Positions 33,967 through 46,599 of a DNA stretch of 64,000 bases are shown here, piece after piece. The position numbers and the translations under genes are program-made. Source of the stretch: Paracamarosporium sp. OC-R06-R3 (lineage: Eukaryota > Ascomycota > Dothideomycetes > Pleosporales > Didymosphaeriaceae); contig JACVRA010000070.1 in assembly GCA_019828545.1 (NCBI GenBank), positions 1 to 64,000 of the forward strand. The letters run 5' to 3'. Within the stretch, counting starts at the first letter, position 1. Each line of letters begins with the position of its first letter. Under the pieces are notes generated by a model that was not told where the DNA came from, ran no database searches, and was given only the letters and a program-made list of their open reading frames with translations.

Positions 33967-35753
33967 ATGTCTGTGTTTAGGCGACCCAACCTGAAGGTCG
34001 AGCAACCCAAATCAGCCTTTGCTGAGGGTAATCAAAGATGGTGAGCTTTCTTACAACGATTAGTTGAAACAGACCGACGTGCAGAGAGCTTGGGAAAGGT
34101 AGAGAAACCAAGCGTTGACTCGATACAGGACCAACAAAGATCTTGACCCTGTTCCGCGACATGCCCGAAAATGGGGTGTTGTGAGCTTTATAGCTTACTG
34201 GGTCTCTGATGCTTTCAACGCGGCAACTTGGCAATTCGCAGCCGGCATCATCTCGATAGGCCTTTCGTGGCGTGAAGCCATTGGCATCGTGGCACTAGCA
34301 TTCTTCATCGTGTCGTTCGTCATTGCACTAAATGGAGCCATTGGGGTCATACACCACGCTCCCTTCCCAGTGCTCGCCCGCGCCTCCTGGGGCTTCTGGG
34401 GTTCCTACATCGCCATCATCTCCCGCGCTATTCTCGCTATCTTCTGGTTCGCCATCCAAACTATGAATGGCGCGAACACGGTCCGCGTTATGCTCGGTGC
34501 TATCTGGCCTTCTTTTCTCACACTGGAAAATCACATCCCGGAGTCGCAAGGGATCGATACCAAGACCATGATTTCGTTCTTCCTGTTTTGGCTACTCCAG
34601 GTGCCATTTCTGTACATGCACCCTAACAATTTGCGATGGCTGTTTATGTTCAAGAGCGTAGTTGTACCCATAGCTTGGATTGCGATCCTAGTCTGGGCTT
34701 TTGTGGCAACAGATGGAGGTGGTGAGCTGTTCGAGCGGAAGCCGATGATTCAGGGGAGTGCGTACAGTTGGGCATTCTTGAGCTCCCTCACCTCGGTCAT
34801 TGGGAATTATGCCACACTTTCAGTCAACCAGGTACAGCCCTTTTCTTGATAGTGTCTGTCTTGAGTATGGGTACTGATGTGTACATACGCAGGCCGACTT
34901 CTCCCGATACTCCCGCGTTTCTGTAAAGTGGCAAGTGATATACGTGCCATTCTTACCCATCATATTTACGTTCATCTCCTTCATCGGCATCGCGGCATCT
35001 TCTGCTGGTGCCGCCCGCTACGGTACCCTTGAATGGGACCCCATGGCACTTATCTCACATTGGTCTTCTCGCGCATGCCGCTTCTTCGCCGCTTTCAGCT
35101 TTGCGATTGCTGCGCTGGGTGTCAATATCTCTGCCAACTCACTCTCTGCTGCGAACGACCTGACAGCACTGTTTCCACAGTACGTCAATATCCGTCGTGG
35201 ACAATTGCTCTGTGCTGTCATCGCATGGGCGCTTGTGCCGTGGAAGATACTCAAAAGCGCGGGCAGCTTTCTCAACTTCATGAGCGCGTACGCCGTCTTC
35301 CTCGGCCCTATCGCAGCGATCATGGTGTGGGATTTCTACCTCATCCATCACAGGCGGTACGACACTCTGGCACTCTATCAGCCCCATTCTATATATCGAT
35401 ACTGGCACGGTGTGAATTGGCGTGCCGTCGTGGCATTCCTTATCGGTGTGGCGCCGAATATGCCGGGTTTCATTAACTCGATCAATCCGAATATCAAAGT
35501 GGGTGTTGGGAGCAGACCGTATACGTTTGGCTGGTTGCTGGGGTTCGTGGGTACAAGTATAGTGTATATTGGATTGAGTTGGTTGTGGCCGCCTAATGAG
35601 ACGCTCATTGAGAGAGCGGTGCTACCTGACGAGGTTTACAATGGTAATGCGTATGATGAGGGGGTTAGTATTGAGGGAAGTCGGACTGGCGAAGAGGCCG
35701 TGGACAGGACGGAGAAAGGAGGATGGAAAGGAGTGTTGGAGAAGATGCTGTGA
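33967..35753 (+). CDS. NCS1-family nucleobase/allantoin permease
   Basis: Exons 33967-34040, 34129-34831 and 34893-35753 give 545 residues. A cation symporter of the NCS1 family, located in the plasma membrane, for uracil, allantoin, purines or related compounds; the substrate is uncertain. NCS1 hallmarks are NKDLDPVPRHARKWG before helix 1, SDAFNAATWQFAAG in helix 1, LARASWGFWGSYIAI, WFAIQTMNG in helix 3, and NYATLSVNQADFSRYSR, which crosses the second intron. About 12 hydrophobic helices follow, including ISANSLSAANDLTALFPQYV and GVAPNMPGFINSI, and a short acidic C-terminal tail. The split tryptophan codon across intron 1 (TG/G) confirms the start exon. Confidence 0.92.
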
Positions 35754-37433
35754 GTGAGGATACGGGAACCCGAATACATGGCCACAGGACGACGCACCGA
35801 GAGGGCATCGTTATGGATCACCTCGTACGCGCACGTATCGCCACTTTGTTTGCCATTGCTATGACTGTGGAACCCCTCCAGCACAACGAACAGACGGCAC
35901 ACACAACGCTTACCAGTCGGGTATGGCTGTCTCCAATCCTTGATTACTGAACTCTTCAAAAACTTTCAGGTCTCTGATGTGTTACAAACAGACAGCGGTA
36001 AATAGTCCTTACGAGCCCGATCGGTCGATTTGAAGACGAGCAGCATACGCATGCACTCCGAAAAGGAGTATGGTACAAACGAGTAGTCGAGCTAAGCATC
36101 ATTGCCTATTGTAAGGGACATAGTCTATCGGCAGGCAAAGGCTCAGCTATGATGCGCATCGGTCATTGCTGCTTCGAGACACCGATTCTTTGTCTTGACC
36201 CAACCCCTTCCACACACACACCGCTCACAACATCTAAGTGCTTGACGCAATTCAACGAATACCACTAACGTCCATCCATACGTGCCAAAAAACACCATTG
36301 GAATAACGAGTTTAAGCATCTCGAACTCTTTACGCACATGAATACGTCGTGTACGGTAGCTTCCGCTCAATTTTTCAGCAATCTGATATTTTTGCCGCCT
36401 CCGTGCCTGTTTTGTGCAGAGCTTTATTTGCAGCAAAACAGACTCCCGCACCACAGCACCACCAAGCCCTTGCTATATTATATACTCCTAGAAGGACCTT
36501 ATGTAAGACTTCAACCCGCCGAAATCAGCGCCATTCATTGCCAAGTCGAGTTCGTAAACCGTTTGGCTTGCACGCAATCGCTCTGATCGGTCCACGCATA
36601 TACCCTCGTAGCGCATCGACATAACACTATACAGCTTTTAGATCAGTGATTCCGATAATCAAACTACATCAACGGCAAGAAATTGGGCGGCATCTGATAC
36701 GAATCGCGACCGGATCAGGCGTGTAGCGGTGGTATGCCAGCACTAGTTGTACTACGAGTTTTGCCGAGAGCAAGCGATGACACCGTAGGTAGAGAGTAGC
36801 AAGTGCCCAGAATACGCTGACGGGACGATCGCTCGGAATAACCTCCGTACCCCCGCCAAACCCTCCTTCTTGCATTACTATCAGGACCTATGAGCATGGA
36901 CATCTTCTTGCTCCCTCGCACAGCGTACAGCCCTAACGTCCGTCGAATCCGACAACATCTGGCAGCTTAATCTGGGATGGTGCGACTAGGAGAGGGAAGT
37001 CTCGGAGTGCAACATCGCTGTCGTGAGGCCCAAGATTGCCAGAAACACATTATATTGAACAGGTGATTTTGGTACCGTTCGCTTTATTGATCCATTCGAT
37101 AAGACGACCTTGGACGGGGTCAGACGGTATGAAAACCATCGAGCCTGCCTTAAAGACACATGCCAGAGTGGAAATAGTTACGTTGGTGACTGAGAGGCCA
37201 TGCCTGATGGTGACACTTTTAGCTTCAGATCCTTAATAGATACAACAGAAGGCCGGGCAATACTACGTGCATGTGTTGTTTTCTATAATTTCTAAGAGGC
37301 ATCGCCAAATGAGTGTATGCTTATTCGTATAGCTAGTCTCGTGGGCGATAAACGCAAAAAAATAGGGAACAAATGAACGAGTGGTACATGCATGCACAAG
37401 CTTCACCTCTTTCACATCTCCGGAAAGCCAATT
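35754..37433. other. Convergent intergenic region, no gene seen
   Basis: 1.68 kb between the 3' ends of the permease and the antiporter. Short frames lack family features. Confidence 0.45.
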
Positions 37434-39446
37434 TCATTGTCGAAAAGTGATCTCCCTTTGTCCAGCCCTCGGCTGCAACGCCTCCTCATCTGGCTTCTCA
37501 ATATATGCCGGAACATCGCTGCGTTCATCCTTCAACTCTGTATGTGTGGTGTAGCTATCATCCGTGTTCCAACGCTGCAGACTAGCACCCGAGACAGGAC
37601 GCGAGAATCTGTTGTGCACGATGACCGAGTTACGCTTGGGGTTCGCATACGAGTTGGCAGGGAGAACATCGGCGTCGGAGCGCATGCGCACTTCAACTGG
37701 GTCTTCTTCAATGATAGGAGCTACACCTTTATAACGGTAGAAGGCGTCGAGCGCGGGAATCGACAGGCCGTGGAAAACGATGGAGAATAAAACGAGCCAG
37801 TAGACGACGGGTACCATCGCAGCCACCAAATTTTCTTCTTCCTCAGTCTTAGCTTCGCCTGGCTTAGGGAAGAGATGTCGCGTGTGTTCGACGTAGAAGA
37901 CGGCACCAATCCCTGAAGATTATGAGTCAGTACCTTTGATCTTTTTGGACGAAGCTCCACGTACCAATTGGACCAAAATACCCCATGAAGAGCGCCTCTT
38001 TCCAGTCTTTGACGCAGCGTGGCATTAATTTGTATGTCATGAATATGGCTGGAATACGCCGAAAAGCCATGATGAGGAAGCCGAGAATGAAGAGGCGGCC
38101 TACAGAGATGCCAGTTATATTAGTCATTTGAAATTGGGACCAAGGCAAGATGGTGCCAATGTACATGAAGCCACCAAAGTTGAGGATGACATCGAAGCAG
38201 CTGTTTACTTCATCATGTCGCTTCTCAGCCTCTTCCAGGTAGACGCCATCCCAATTAAGCGCATTACCGGCAACGAAACATGCCAGGAGGTCGTCTGTGC
38301 CTAGGAGCCCACATACGCCAATAGTGAAAAGCTAGATCACATTAGTCAATGAAATCCTGATAGGGCTTATTCGGTACCGCTGCTTACCCCAATAGCCATC
38401 GGCCACAAAAGAAAACTTTCAGAGTCGATCCATCTACGTCGCAAGGCGAACCTAATCGCGTACATGCTACCGTAGCCAATGACGATGCCGATAGCAACAG
38501 ACATGACGATGATATAAAGCCAACCTTCGACAATCCACTGTTCGAACGCCTTGGGCAGACCACCGCCCAAGCGACCAACACCATCCTCGCGCTTGAGCAC
38601 TCTGACAACGCCTTCTGCTGCAGCCGTTACACCCTCCTTGAAGTCGACGTCCTTGAGATCAGCATGGCGTATCAAATATGTGGCAAGCAATAGAAATGGA
38701 AAACCGAATCCATCGTTCGCACCAGCCTCAGATGATATCAACTCGCGCAGTGCTCTTGGGACGTACTTGTCAGAGAATGGTCCTTTAGCGACAGCTTGAG
38801 AGAGGATAGGGTCTGTGCAAGTAACGCAGGATCCGATGACGAGTGCTGCTAGGAAAGAAAGGTTCGGAATGGTTACCAAAATACAGAGACTTGTGAAAAT
38901 CCACATGATTGTCTGCAGAGATCAGTCAAGAACGAACAGCATCACCTAAACAACATACCATGACTGGCAGAAGACAGATTGCCATCTCCCTCCAGTTCGT
39001 TGCTTGGTACTTGGCTGGGAGTTGGAATCCTGCGATGACAAGCTGAACACCGATGACGATGCGACACAATCCCTAGATGTGCGTTAGCTCGCCGCGCGAC
39101 GCTGAGATTATAGCGACGTGCCAGCGTGATAGCTTCTTGCTGCCCTTCTTCAGCAGATCCCCATCTCTCAGCATCAAGGAGTTTGGATGCGATCGGCCCG
39201 AGGATGATTCCAACAATGACAGCCGGAACTTTGGTCGTCAGTCCTAGAAAATGATTGCAGGTGCTATATGTACATACGCGCTTCTCCTAGATACCATACT
39301 TGCTTGATATTGATGGAGATGAAACCATAGGCAACAATGAATGCACCTATGTATTTCGGTCAGCAAAGCTAGGTTCGAAAAGATTCATTGTACTTACCTA
39401 ACACTGCAATGACGATATTCAGCTCACTTAGGTCTAAGCTTGGCAT
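37434..39446 (-). CDS. NHA1: Na+/H+ antiporter, fungal plasma-membrane type (Nha1/Sod2)
   Basis: Exons 39446-39398, 39346-39278, 39243-39122, 39072-38959, 38912-38388, 38331-37965 and 37912-37434 give 574 residues. It expels Na+ (and perhaps K+) in exchange for protons. Typical blocks are MPSLDLSELNIVIAVLGAF at the start, VPAVIVGIILGPIASKLLD, CVTCTDPILSQAVAKGPFSD (the ion-binding TDP region), ELISSEAGANDGFGFPFL with the functional Asp, LLGTDDLLACFVAGNALNWD, and HGLSIPALDAFYRY at the end of the membrane domain. The hydrophilic tail is short. The third intron (39073-39121) starts with GC rather than GT and has a CTAAC branch. The gene diverges from the ENA-type Na+-ATPase. Confidence 0.93.
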
Positions 39447-40834
39447 TGTGACCGAAGGAATCTAGTAGAAGGAGCTCAAGAGATGGGAAAGATAGGAATT
39501 GTATAGGCTCAAAGAGGAAGTCTAAAATGAAAAACGAATATTGCAAATGCCCAGCACTAGCTAGCAACGAGAATGATAACAAGAAAAGGAGAAGTTAGCG
39601 CGACGAACCGGACTAGCCTGCTTCGCCTCTACTACTAAGAGCCTCGAAAGAACTCAGTCAATCGATATGCCGCAAAGAAATAAGATGAAGGAGAAGACAA
39701 ACACGAAGAGAAGTGAAGTGCCAGACTTGCCCTGGCGACGTTCTGCGGCCGCCAGTATATCAGGATGCTCGTAAACGCCCGGCACTATTGTGCAAGGCTC
39801 GGGATGCTGAGACAATTCCAAGAGATGACGTTGGCTAATCAGAGCCTCCTGCACATCGATCAGCCAATAAATATTCCTCAGTGTTCATTATCGCTGTTTC
39901 AGCCTCAATGTGCCAGGAGTGAAAGCTTCTCGATTCGATGCGAAACCTCCAGCAGAGGGGCGTAACGAGGGCATACTGCAGATCTTATTTGGCATTTATC
40001 TTGGCATTGCTTTCAGCAAAGCATCTTGTGCTTCGGTCACCGACGCTAGGGGTTACACAGCCTGTTCTTGGAGATCTATTGTTCCCGATCATAAGTTCTA
40101 GCCAATGGATTGTCCGAATACCAAGCACTTTTTTTTTAGAAAAAAAAAAAGAAGAACAAAGATTTCTAACGAAAACACACAGCTAGTACAGACCAGCCCT
40201 ATTTACGAGCACTTCCATGGTTGGATCTTTTTCAGTTCTACAGGACTAAATCCAGCTTGAGATGGGAGATAGATAGAGCCGCGCAATGCCATCATATCTA
40301 TAGGTGGGGATGGGCTTCATCACGAATCCACACCGACAAGCCTCTCCCCGTGTTATCGAGGCTTTCCTCTGCTGTGTATGGTGAATGACGTTCCCCATAG
40401 TGCCGTCTTTTCCGAAGCCAAGTCTGGATATCTTGGCGGGGGTTCCTCTCCGCTCCTTGCAACATCTGCCAAGCGACGAACATGGTCCGCCTATGCCCCC
40501 TCAGGTGCTTGAAAAAACCCGTCGTGGACACACAACCTACAGAAGCGGAGTCTCACCGCACTAGCTCCTTTACCGATTGACTTTGGCCGAGCCTCTTGCC
40601 GACACCGGACCCATGTTTCACGACTAGTAGAATGTATGGTGCCGAAACATGTCGTCTTGCTGCAAAAGCTGCTGCTGCACCTGCATGCCATGGCAAAATC
40701 GGTCTGTTTAAATGGGTCGCGTTGTCGCGGGACCTCAACGTTTCGATCGAACGTTGAATCACTCATCCTGCGATACTGTCTTGAAATTTCAAATTTTTGC
40801 TGGGAACTTCCAATTATCGAATTTCTGCACCATC
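39447..40834. promoter_or_regulatory. Shared promoter of Na+/H+ antiporter and Na+-ATPase with PacC-type sites
   Basis: Hexamers fitting the PacC/Rim101 consensus GCCARG occur at 39731-39736 (-), 39912-39917 (+), 40000-40005 (-), 40417-40422 (+), 40432-40437 (-) and 40468-40473 (+). The pair at 40417/40432 is inverted with a 9-bp gap. About 1.4 would be expected by chance in 1388 bp of equal base composition. A poly-T/poly-A tract lies at 40129-40150. No gene is seen here. Confidence 0.55.
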
Positions 40835-43800
40835 ATGGGCAAGGAAAAGGCACAAAGGCCTCTAGAACATGATTTAGAAGCCCCAGCGCACACATTGCCA
40901 TTCGACGATGTGCTTCGAAAGCTCGCAGTGGACCACGAGTCCGGACTTTCCGAAAGCGAAGTCAAGAAGCGCAAAGACATGTACGGCCTAAATCAACTCG
41001 ATGAGGGTCCGGGCGTGCAGCCATTCCGCATACTAGTCCATCAGGTGGCTAATGCGCTGACTCTGGTGCTCATCATGGCGATGGTCGCCTCTTTTGCGAT
41101 CAAGTCATGGATCGAAGGTGGAGTCATCACGTTCGTCATTCTTTTGAACATCGTCGTCGGTTTCTTTCAAGAATTCAGCGCGGAGAAAACGCTAAGCAGC
41201 ATCCGGGCTTTGGGATCACCAACTGCTCGAGCGATTCGCAGTGGTCAATCCGTCGTGGTGCCTACTATCGAACTTGTCCCAGGTGATGTCGTGGAGCTGA
41301 TTACGGGTAACACGGTGCCAGCAGATCTAAGGTCTGTCCACTCAATCCTGCTTTTCTGGGAAAGTAATATTTACGGACCCTTGGGCTAACGAGCATCAGA
41401 TTGATCGAATGTGTGAACTTGGAAACAGACGAGGCCCTCTTGACCGGAGAATCCCTTCCCGTGGCGAAATCGTCGCATGCCACCTTTGATAGAGACATTG
41501 GCGCTGGCGATCGCCTCAACATCACCTTTAGTTCATCCACTGTAACCAAGGGCCGCGCGAAAGGCGTTGTCATTGCAATTGTGAGCTCCACTTGACTAGT
41601 ATCAGAATACAACCAACAAAATCTAGGGAATGGAAACGGAAATCGGCAAGATCGCTGCAGCTTTGAAGAAGCAAGGCTCAAAGGTCAGAGCGGTTAAGCG
41701 CAAAGAAGATGGCAGCGCGGGCTTCCATCGTTATGTACAGGCCTGGGCTCTCACAGGTGGAGACGCCATGGGTCACTTCTTAGGCATCAACACTGGCACC
41801 CCGCTCCAGAAGAAGCTTTCAAAGCTCGCACTCTTACTTTTTGGCATTGCATGCCTCTGCGCTCTGATCGTTGAAGCGGCCAACAAATTTAGTGGCAAGA
41901 ACGAAGTTGTTATCTATGCTGTAGCCACAGGACTCAGCATGATACCAGCAAGTCTCATCGTTGTGTTGACAATTACTATGGCGGTTGGAACAAAGCACAT
42001 GAGCAAGAGGAACGTCATTGTCAGGAAGCTTGACAGCCTTGAGGCTCTTGGTGCTGTGACCAACATTTGTTCAGACAAGACTGGAACGCTGACGCAAGGA
42101 CGGATGGTGGCGAAAGCTGCGTGGGTTGCCGGGCGTGGCACATTCAGCGTTGGAACCACTCGTGAGCCATTCGATCCCACTGAAGGCAACATTACATACC
42201 GCGAAGGCCCGCCATACGACCAGCGTGCAACTGAGACAGCTCTTGATGCTTCACACGTGCAATCTGGCGCCGTAACCACGGAAGCCCCCACGACTGAGCG
42301 CTACATGAATATCGCATCCATGGCCAACGTTGCTCACGTACAATTAATTGAAGGAAAGTGGACTGCACGCGGAGACCCGACCGAAATTGCTATTCAAGTA
42401 TTTGCGTCAAGGTTCGGCTGGAATCGCCATGGCCTTGTAGGCGGCAATGACGACAGCGACTCAGGAGACTGGCACTGCTTATCTGAATACCCATTTGATT
42501 CCGATACCAAGCGCATGTCTGTACTCTACGGTCGACGCTGCGGAGACAGCGAAAAGTATGCTTCGCGTTGGGTCTTCACCAAAGGAGCTCTTGAGCGTGT
42601 TCTACCTCTATGCGTCTCCATACAAGACGAGCAAGCAAACCCGCGGCCCATGACCGAAGCGGATAAAGCGACCATAAACGAGAGTGTTGACTATCTCGCC
42701 AATCAAGGGCTTCGCGTACTTTGTCTAGCAAGCACTGAATGGACGGGACCCGAACTCCCCGACTACAGCGACATTAAACGTGGCGATATTGAGCAGCAGC
42801 TTACTTTCTGTGGGTTGGTCGGTCTTTATGATCCACCCCGTCCCGAGTCTGCGGATGCTGTCGCTGCCTGTGCTCGCGCAAGCATCATCGTTCATATGCT
42901 GACTGGTGATCACCCTGGAACGTAAGTATGACCCTTTCTCAAGAAAAGTCTAAGGCAGGGAGACTAATTTGTGACTAGAGCTACCGCGATTGCAAAGCAA
43001 GTCGGCATAATCCCTGATCGCTACGAGCACTTAGCTGTCGACGTAGCCAACGCAATGGTCATGACAGCCATGCAGTTTGATAAGCTGAGCGACGATGAAG
43101 TCGATGCCTTACCCGTGCTCCCGCGTGTAATCGCGCGATGCACGCCTCAGACCAAAGTGCGAATGATCGAAGCGCTCCACCGACGGGGCCGTTTTGCTGC
43201 AATGACCGGCGACGGTGTCAATGATTCACCATCGCTTGTACGTTCTGACGTTGGAATCGCCATGGGCCAAGCGGGCAGCGACGTCGCCAAAGATGCCTCG
43301 GATATCATTCTGACGGATGACAATTTTGCTTCCATTCTCAACGCTGTGGAAGAGGGCCGTAGACTTTTCGACAACATCAAACGTTTCATCCTCCATGTGC
43401 TCGCTGAGAATATTGCACAGGCCGCCACACTTCTTGTAGGACTCGCTTTCAAAGACACAGCAGGCAATTCAGTCTTCCCACTAGCACCGGTCCAGATTCT
43501 TTGGGTTATCATGGCCACTAGTGGCATGCCTGATATGGGCCTGGGCATGGAGATTGCGGAGCCAAACATCATGAGTCGACCGCCACACGATCTGAAGACG
43601 GGCGTATTCAACGTGGAACTCATCGTCGACATGGTTGTGTATGGTTGCTGGATGGCAGCGCTATGCCTAACGTCATTTGTCCTCATTGTCTTTGGCTTCG
43701 GTAACGGAGACTTGGGGGAGAACTGCAACAACTCATATTCTGAACGATGTGACCTCGTCTTCAGGGCACGTGCAACAACATTTGTTTGTCTCACATGGTT

Positions 43801-44263
43801 TGCTTTATTCCTGGCGTGGGAAATGGTAAATTTCCGTCGGTCTTTTTTCCGCCAGAAACCGCGGGACGCCAACTACCGCTGGTTTCATGTCTTCTATTCA
43901 TGGTGGGAAGATAGCCGGAGCAACCCCTTCCTGTTCTGGGCTATCATTGCTGGTTTCGTGACGATATTCCCAACTTTGTACATTCCCGTCATCAACCATG
44001 CCGTCTTCAAACACGAGGGCATCACGTGGGAATGGGGCGTCGTCGTTGTCGAGGCCATTCTTTTTTTTGCTGGCTGCGAAGCTTGGAAATGGGCCAAACG
44101 TATCTTCTTCCGCAGACGTGCTAGAAAACAGCGCGGGGGCGATGCTATCGAAGCTCTCCGTCCCTCGGGAATGGGCAATACTATCAACTCCGGGGCGGAG
44201 ACCATGGGCCAATCTACTATCATTGAGTCCACTCTCAACTCGACTTTTGGCAAGAGCCAATGA
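40835..44263 (+). CDS. ENA1: ENA-type Na+ (K+)-ATPase, P-type IID
   Basis: Exons 40835-41331, 41400-41580, 41627-42921 and 42979-44263 give 1085 residues. It pumps Na+ out of the cell at the expense of ATP, and is a main salt and alkaline-pH tolerance pump of fungi. Motifs are the N-terminal cation-ATPase segment GLSESEVKKR, actuator LLTGESLPV, the phosphorylation site CSDKTGTLTQGRM, the nucleotide-domain MLTGDHPGTA and the hinge MTGDGVNDSPSL. C-terminal membrane helices include APVQILWVIMATSGMPDMGLG, characteristic of the fungal IID branch. Introns (68, 46 and 57 bp) are regular. It is head to head with the Na+/H+ antiporter, giving a paired sodium-efflux module. Confidence 0.94.
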
Positions 44264-46599
44264 CAAGAGCTGGTGGCGTATTCGATCTCGCCTAAGAGAT
44301 GGACGGGTGATGCAAATATGGAGACTTGTGAGGAGATCGAGGCTAAGAAGGGGTTTGGTGCCTGGGGGGCATCAGTTGCTAAGCGAACTGCACGCTTTTC
44401 ACGAGGTGCAAGACGACGCGGCGGGCTGAGGATGCCTACGAGTCATGAGAAGATTGATTTCAATTGTATAAATGACAGTCTTTACCTAATTAAATATACA
44501 CTCCTTTTGAAAGAATTGCGTATCTTTTGTTGGTGCGACTTTGCGACTTGAACAAGCAGTTGCATCAATCTGCTCGATTTAGCATAGCCCGGAACTCGAC
44601 ATTCGTCAGAGCGGAGACACAACCTTGATCGATTACATTTCCTGACGTGGAAATAGACATGCCTAATAACGTCACGAAAGGAAGCGGCTAATGTGAAATT
44701 AGTTACCGTTCTTGTGAGCAACTACTTTCGTTTCGGAATTACCGACTCGACCCACAAAAGGCGTATTTCCTTCTACGTCGCTAACAATATCTATCATTTC
44801 AATGACTTCCTAACTGCACACTTTTACCTTCTTGTTCACATCTTTGGTGTTTTTTATGTCGGCCGAGCCATTACACGCAATCTGGTTGTTGTTGACTTAT
44901 ATCTCTGGAGTGTTGTCTTTGACGAAAATTTGGCATACGCCTTAGTACAAAAATGATGCAAAAAAGGTGATTCCCCTGGGAATCAGTACAAAAAAAGAGC
45001 ATAATAAAAAAAGAGCAAAAAAGTTTGGCTGCACCAGGGTTCGAACGCGCAAAGCCGTAGGCTTGGCGTTCGACACTGGTCCGCAATTGACTTATATAAC
45101 GGTGAGGTTATTGAGTTTTAGGTAGCTGAGAGCTTTATAACCAGCGCCCTTTGTATAATATATTAGTTATCCATCTTTCTATTTAATGCAAGATTATACC
45201 TTATAAGCACTCGTCTCCGATCGAGCACTAATTATGCTTGTGTACCACCTTAAATCCTAGGTAATTGAACGTTACAGTCAAATATTTAGTCGCAATTGCT
45301 AATCCTACAGCAGTACAAACGCCCTAACCTAAAGGTCCTATAGTAAGCTGAATGCCCTCGTACTTAATTTTTGAATACCTAGGTTGAAGATTATTCGGGC
45401 ACTTAGAATAATACGAAAGAAGTCGTTCTTAGGTTATCACACTAGCCTAAATCAGTTATCGCTTTGGTTAGAAGTACCTGTCGGCCTGGCGACCTTGGAT
45501 GAAACGAGCGCCCTTCGCAGCCGTATGGCAGATCATAGCTCCTCAGCGCTATGATTATACTTGTAGGCCTATTTAAAGGTGCTCTATAGCTTGCGACAGT
45601 AGCATAAGTGCGACGGTGGCCATACGTCGGGTGAGATTCACTTGCACTACGAAGATAGACTCTGCGTGGATCGGGCGGGTAGGCACCTATATAACGTATC
45701 TATCGTACTAGTATAGCTACAGAGGATTGGGAGTCATCCTGACGTGTTATGTAAGGTCAGTATCACAAAGGTCTAAGCGTGTGCAAGCTTGCAAATGCTG
45801 CGAAGTCGAAGTACCGATGGTTTTTTCCGTTACTGTGGTTGTTTCATTACGCGTGGATGCACGTTACTCCGCTCTTTTGTAGCAAGCACTGTTCCTACTG
45901 GCAGAGTTCCAGGAACCGCGTGGCTTGCGTATGACGTGGGACGCCTTCCGGAGACTCTGGTCATGTGTCCGCGCTTTCTCCCCGCACCATTCTCCGACGC
46001 GTCTTCCAGCACTCAACTTGCACGCCATGCCAAGCTTTTTCAACAATATACCCACTGAAAGCTGAAACGAACCAATCTCTGATCTCAGCGCGTTGTTACC
46101 ATACATACGCTCTGCCGCCTTACCCATTCATGGTTCGGGTGCACGCCTAGCACCCGAAGCTGACGTTCTGCACCCCATAGCGCCTGCAAAGCTTACTTGA
46201 GAGACATTTGTGGTCTAGTCCTGTCGACATGTGAGCACTTCTAGCAGCGACGCGTCACGCTGGCGGCGCTGCGTTTTGTCTATGTGCTTTACTGTTGGAT
46301 GAGTCGAGTGATGGAGAGATAGGCAGAGCGTCCAAGCCCCACGGGACCCCTCCGGACGACGGTCGATGACGGACGTCGGCGCCGCCAATGGTGTGAGAGG
46401 CCGCGTGTTTTGGGGTTGTATATCAAAGTCTGTTATACGTAGAAGGTGATGATCACTATTAAGACGGTCGTTCCAATTCTTCCTTGTGCAATTGAACACA
46501 TAAACAGCTGCGCTCTCCATATCACCGTCGACAACTTCAATCTCCATTGTTTAGCCAACTTTCTAAGAGATTTAAAAATCTCTACAATACACCTTCGCG
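44264..46599. other. AT-rich gene desert
   Basis: 2.3 kb without a recognisable gene. From 45090 to 45790 the sequence is rich in TA dinucleotides and stops, resembling a mutated transposable-element relic; I cannot name the element. It contains the nested hairpin at 45033-45080. Confidence 0.45.
45033..45080. repeat. Nested hairpin with tRNA B-box-like arms
   Basis: Outer arms accag (45033-45037) with ctggt (45076-45080). An 8-bp stem tcgaacgc (45041-45048) pairs with gcgttcga (45066-45073). The apex is a smaller hairpin aagcc-gta-ggctt (45052-45064). The gttcgaac core resembles a tRNA T-loop, but no cloverleaf can be drawn. Confidence 0.7.

Noticed and set aside
45030..45100. tRNA gene on the minus strand
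   Set aside because: A gttcgaaccc T-loop-like core and a tgcagcca end are present, but the T stem does not pair (gcgcg against cctgg) and no matching 5' acceptor strand (ggctgca) lies upstream.
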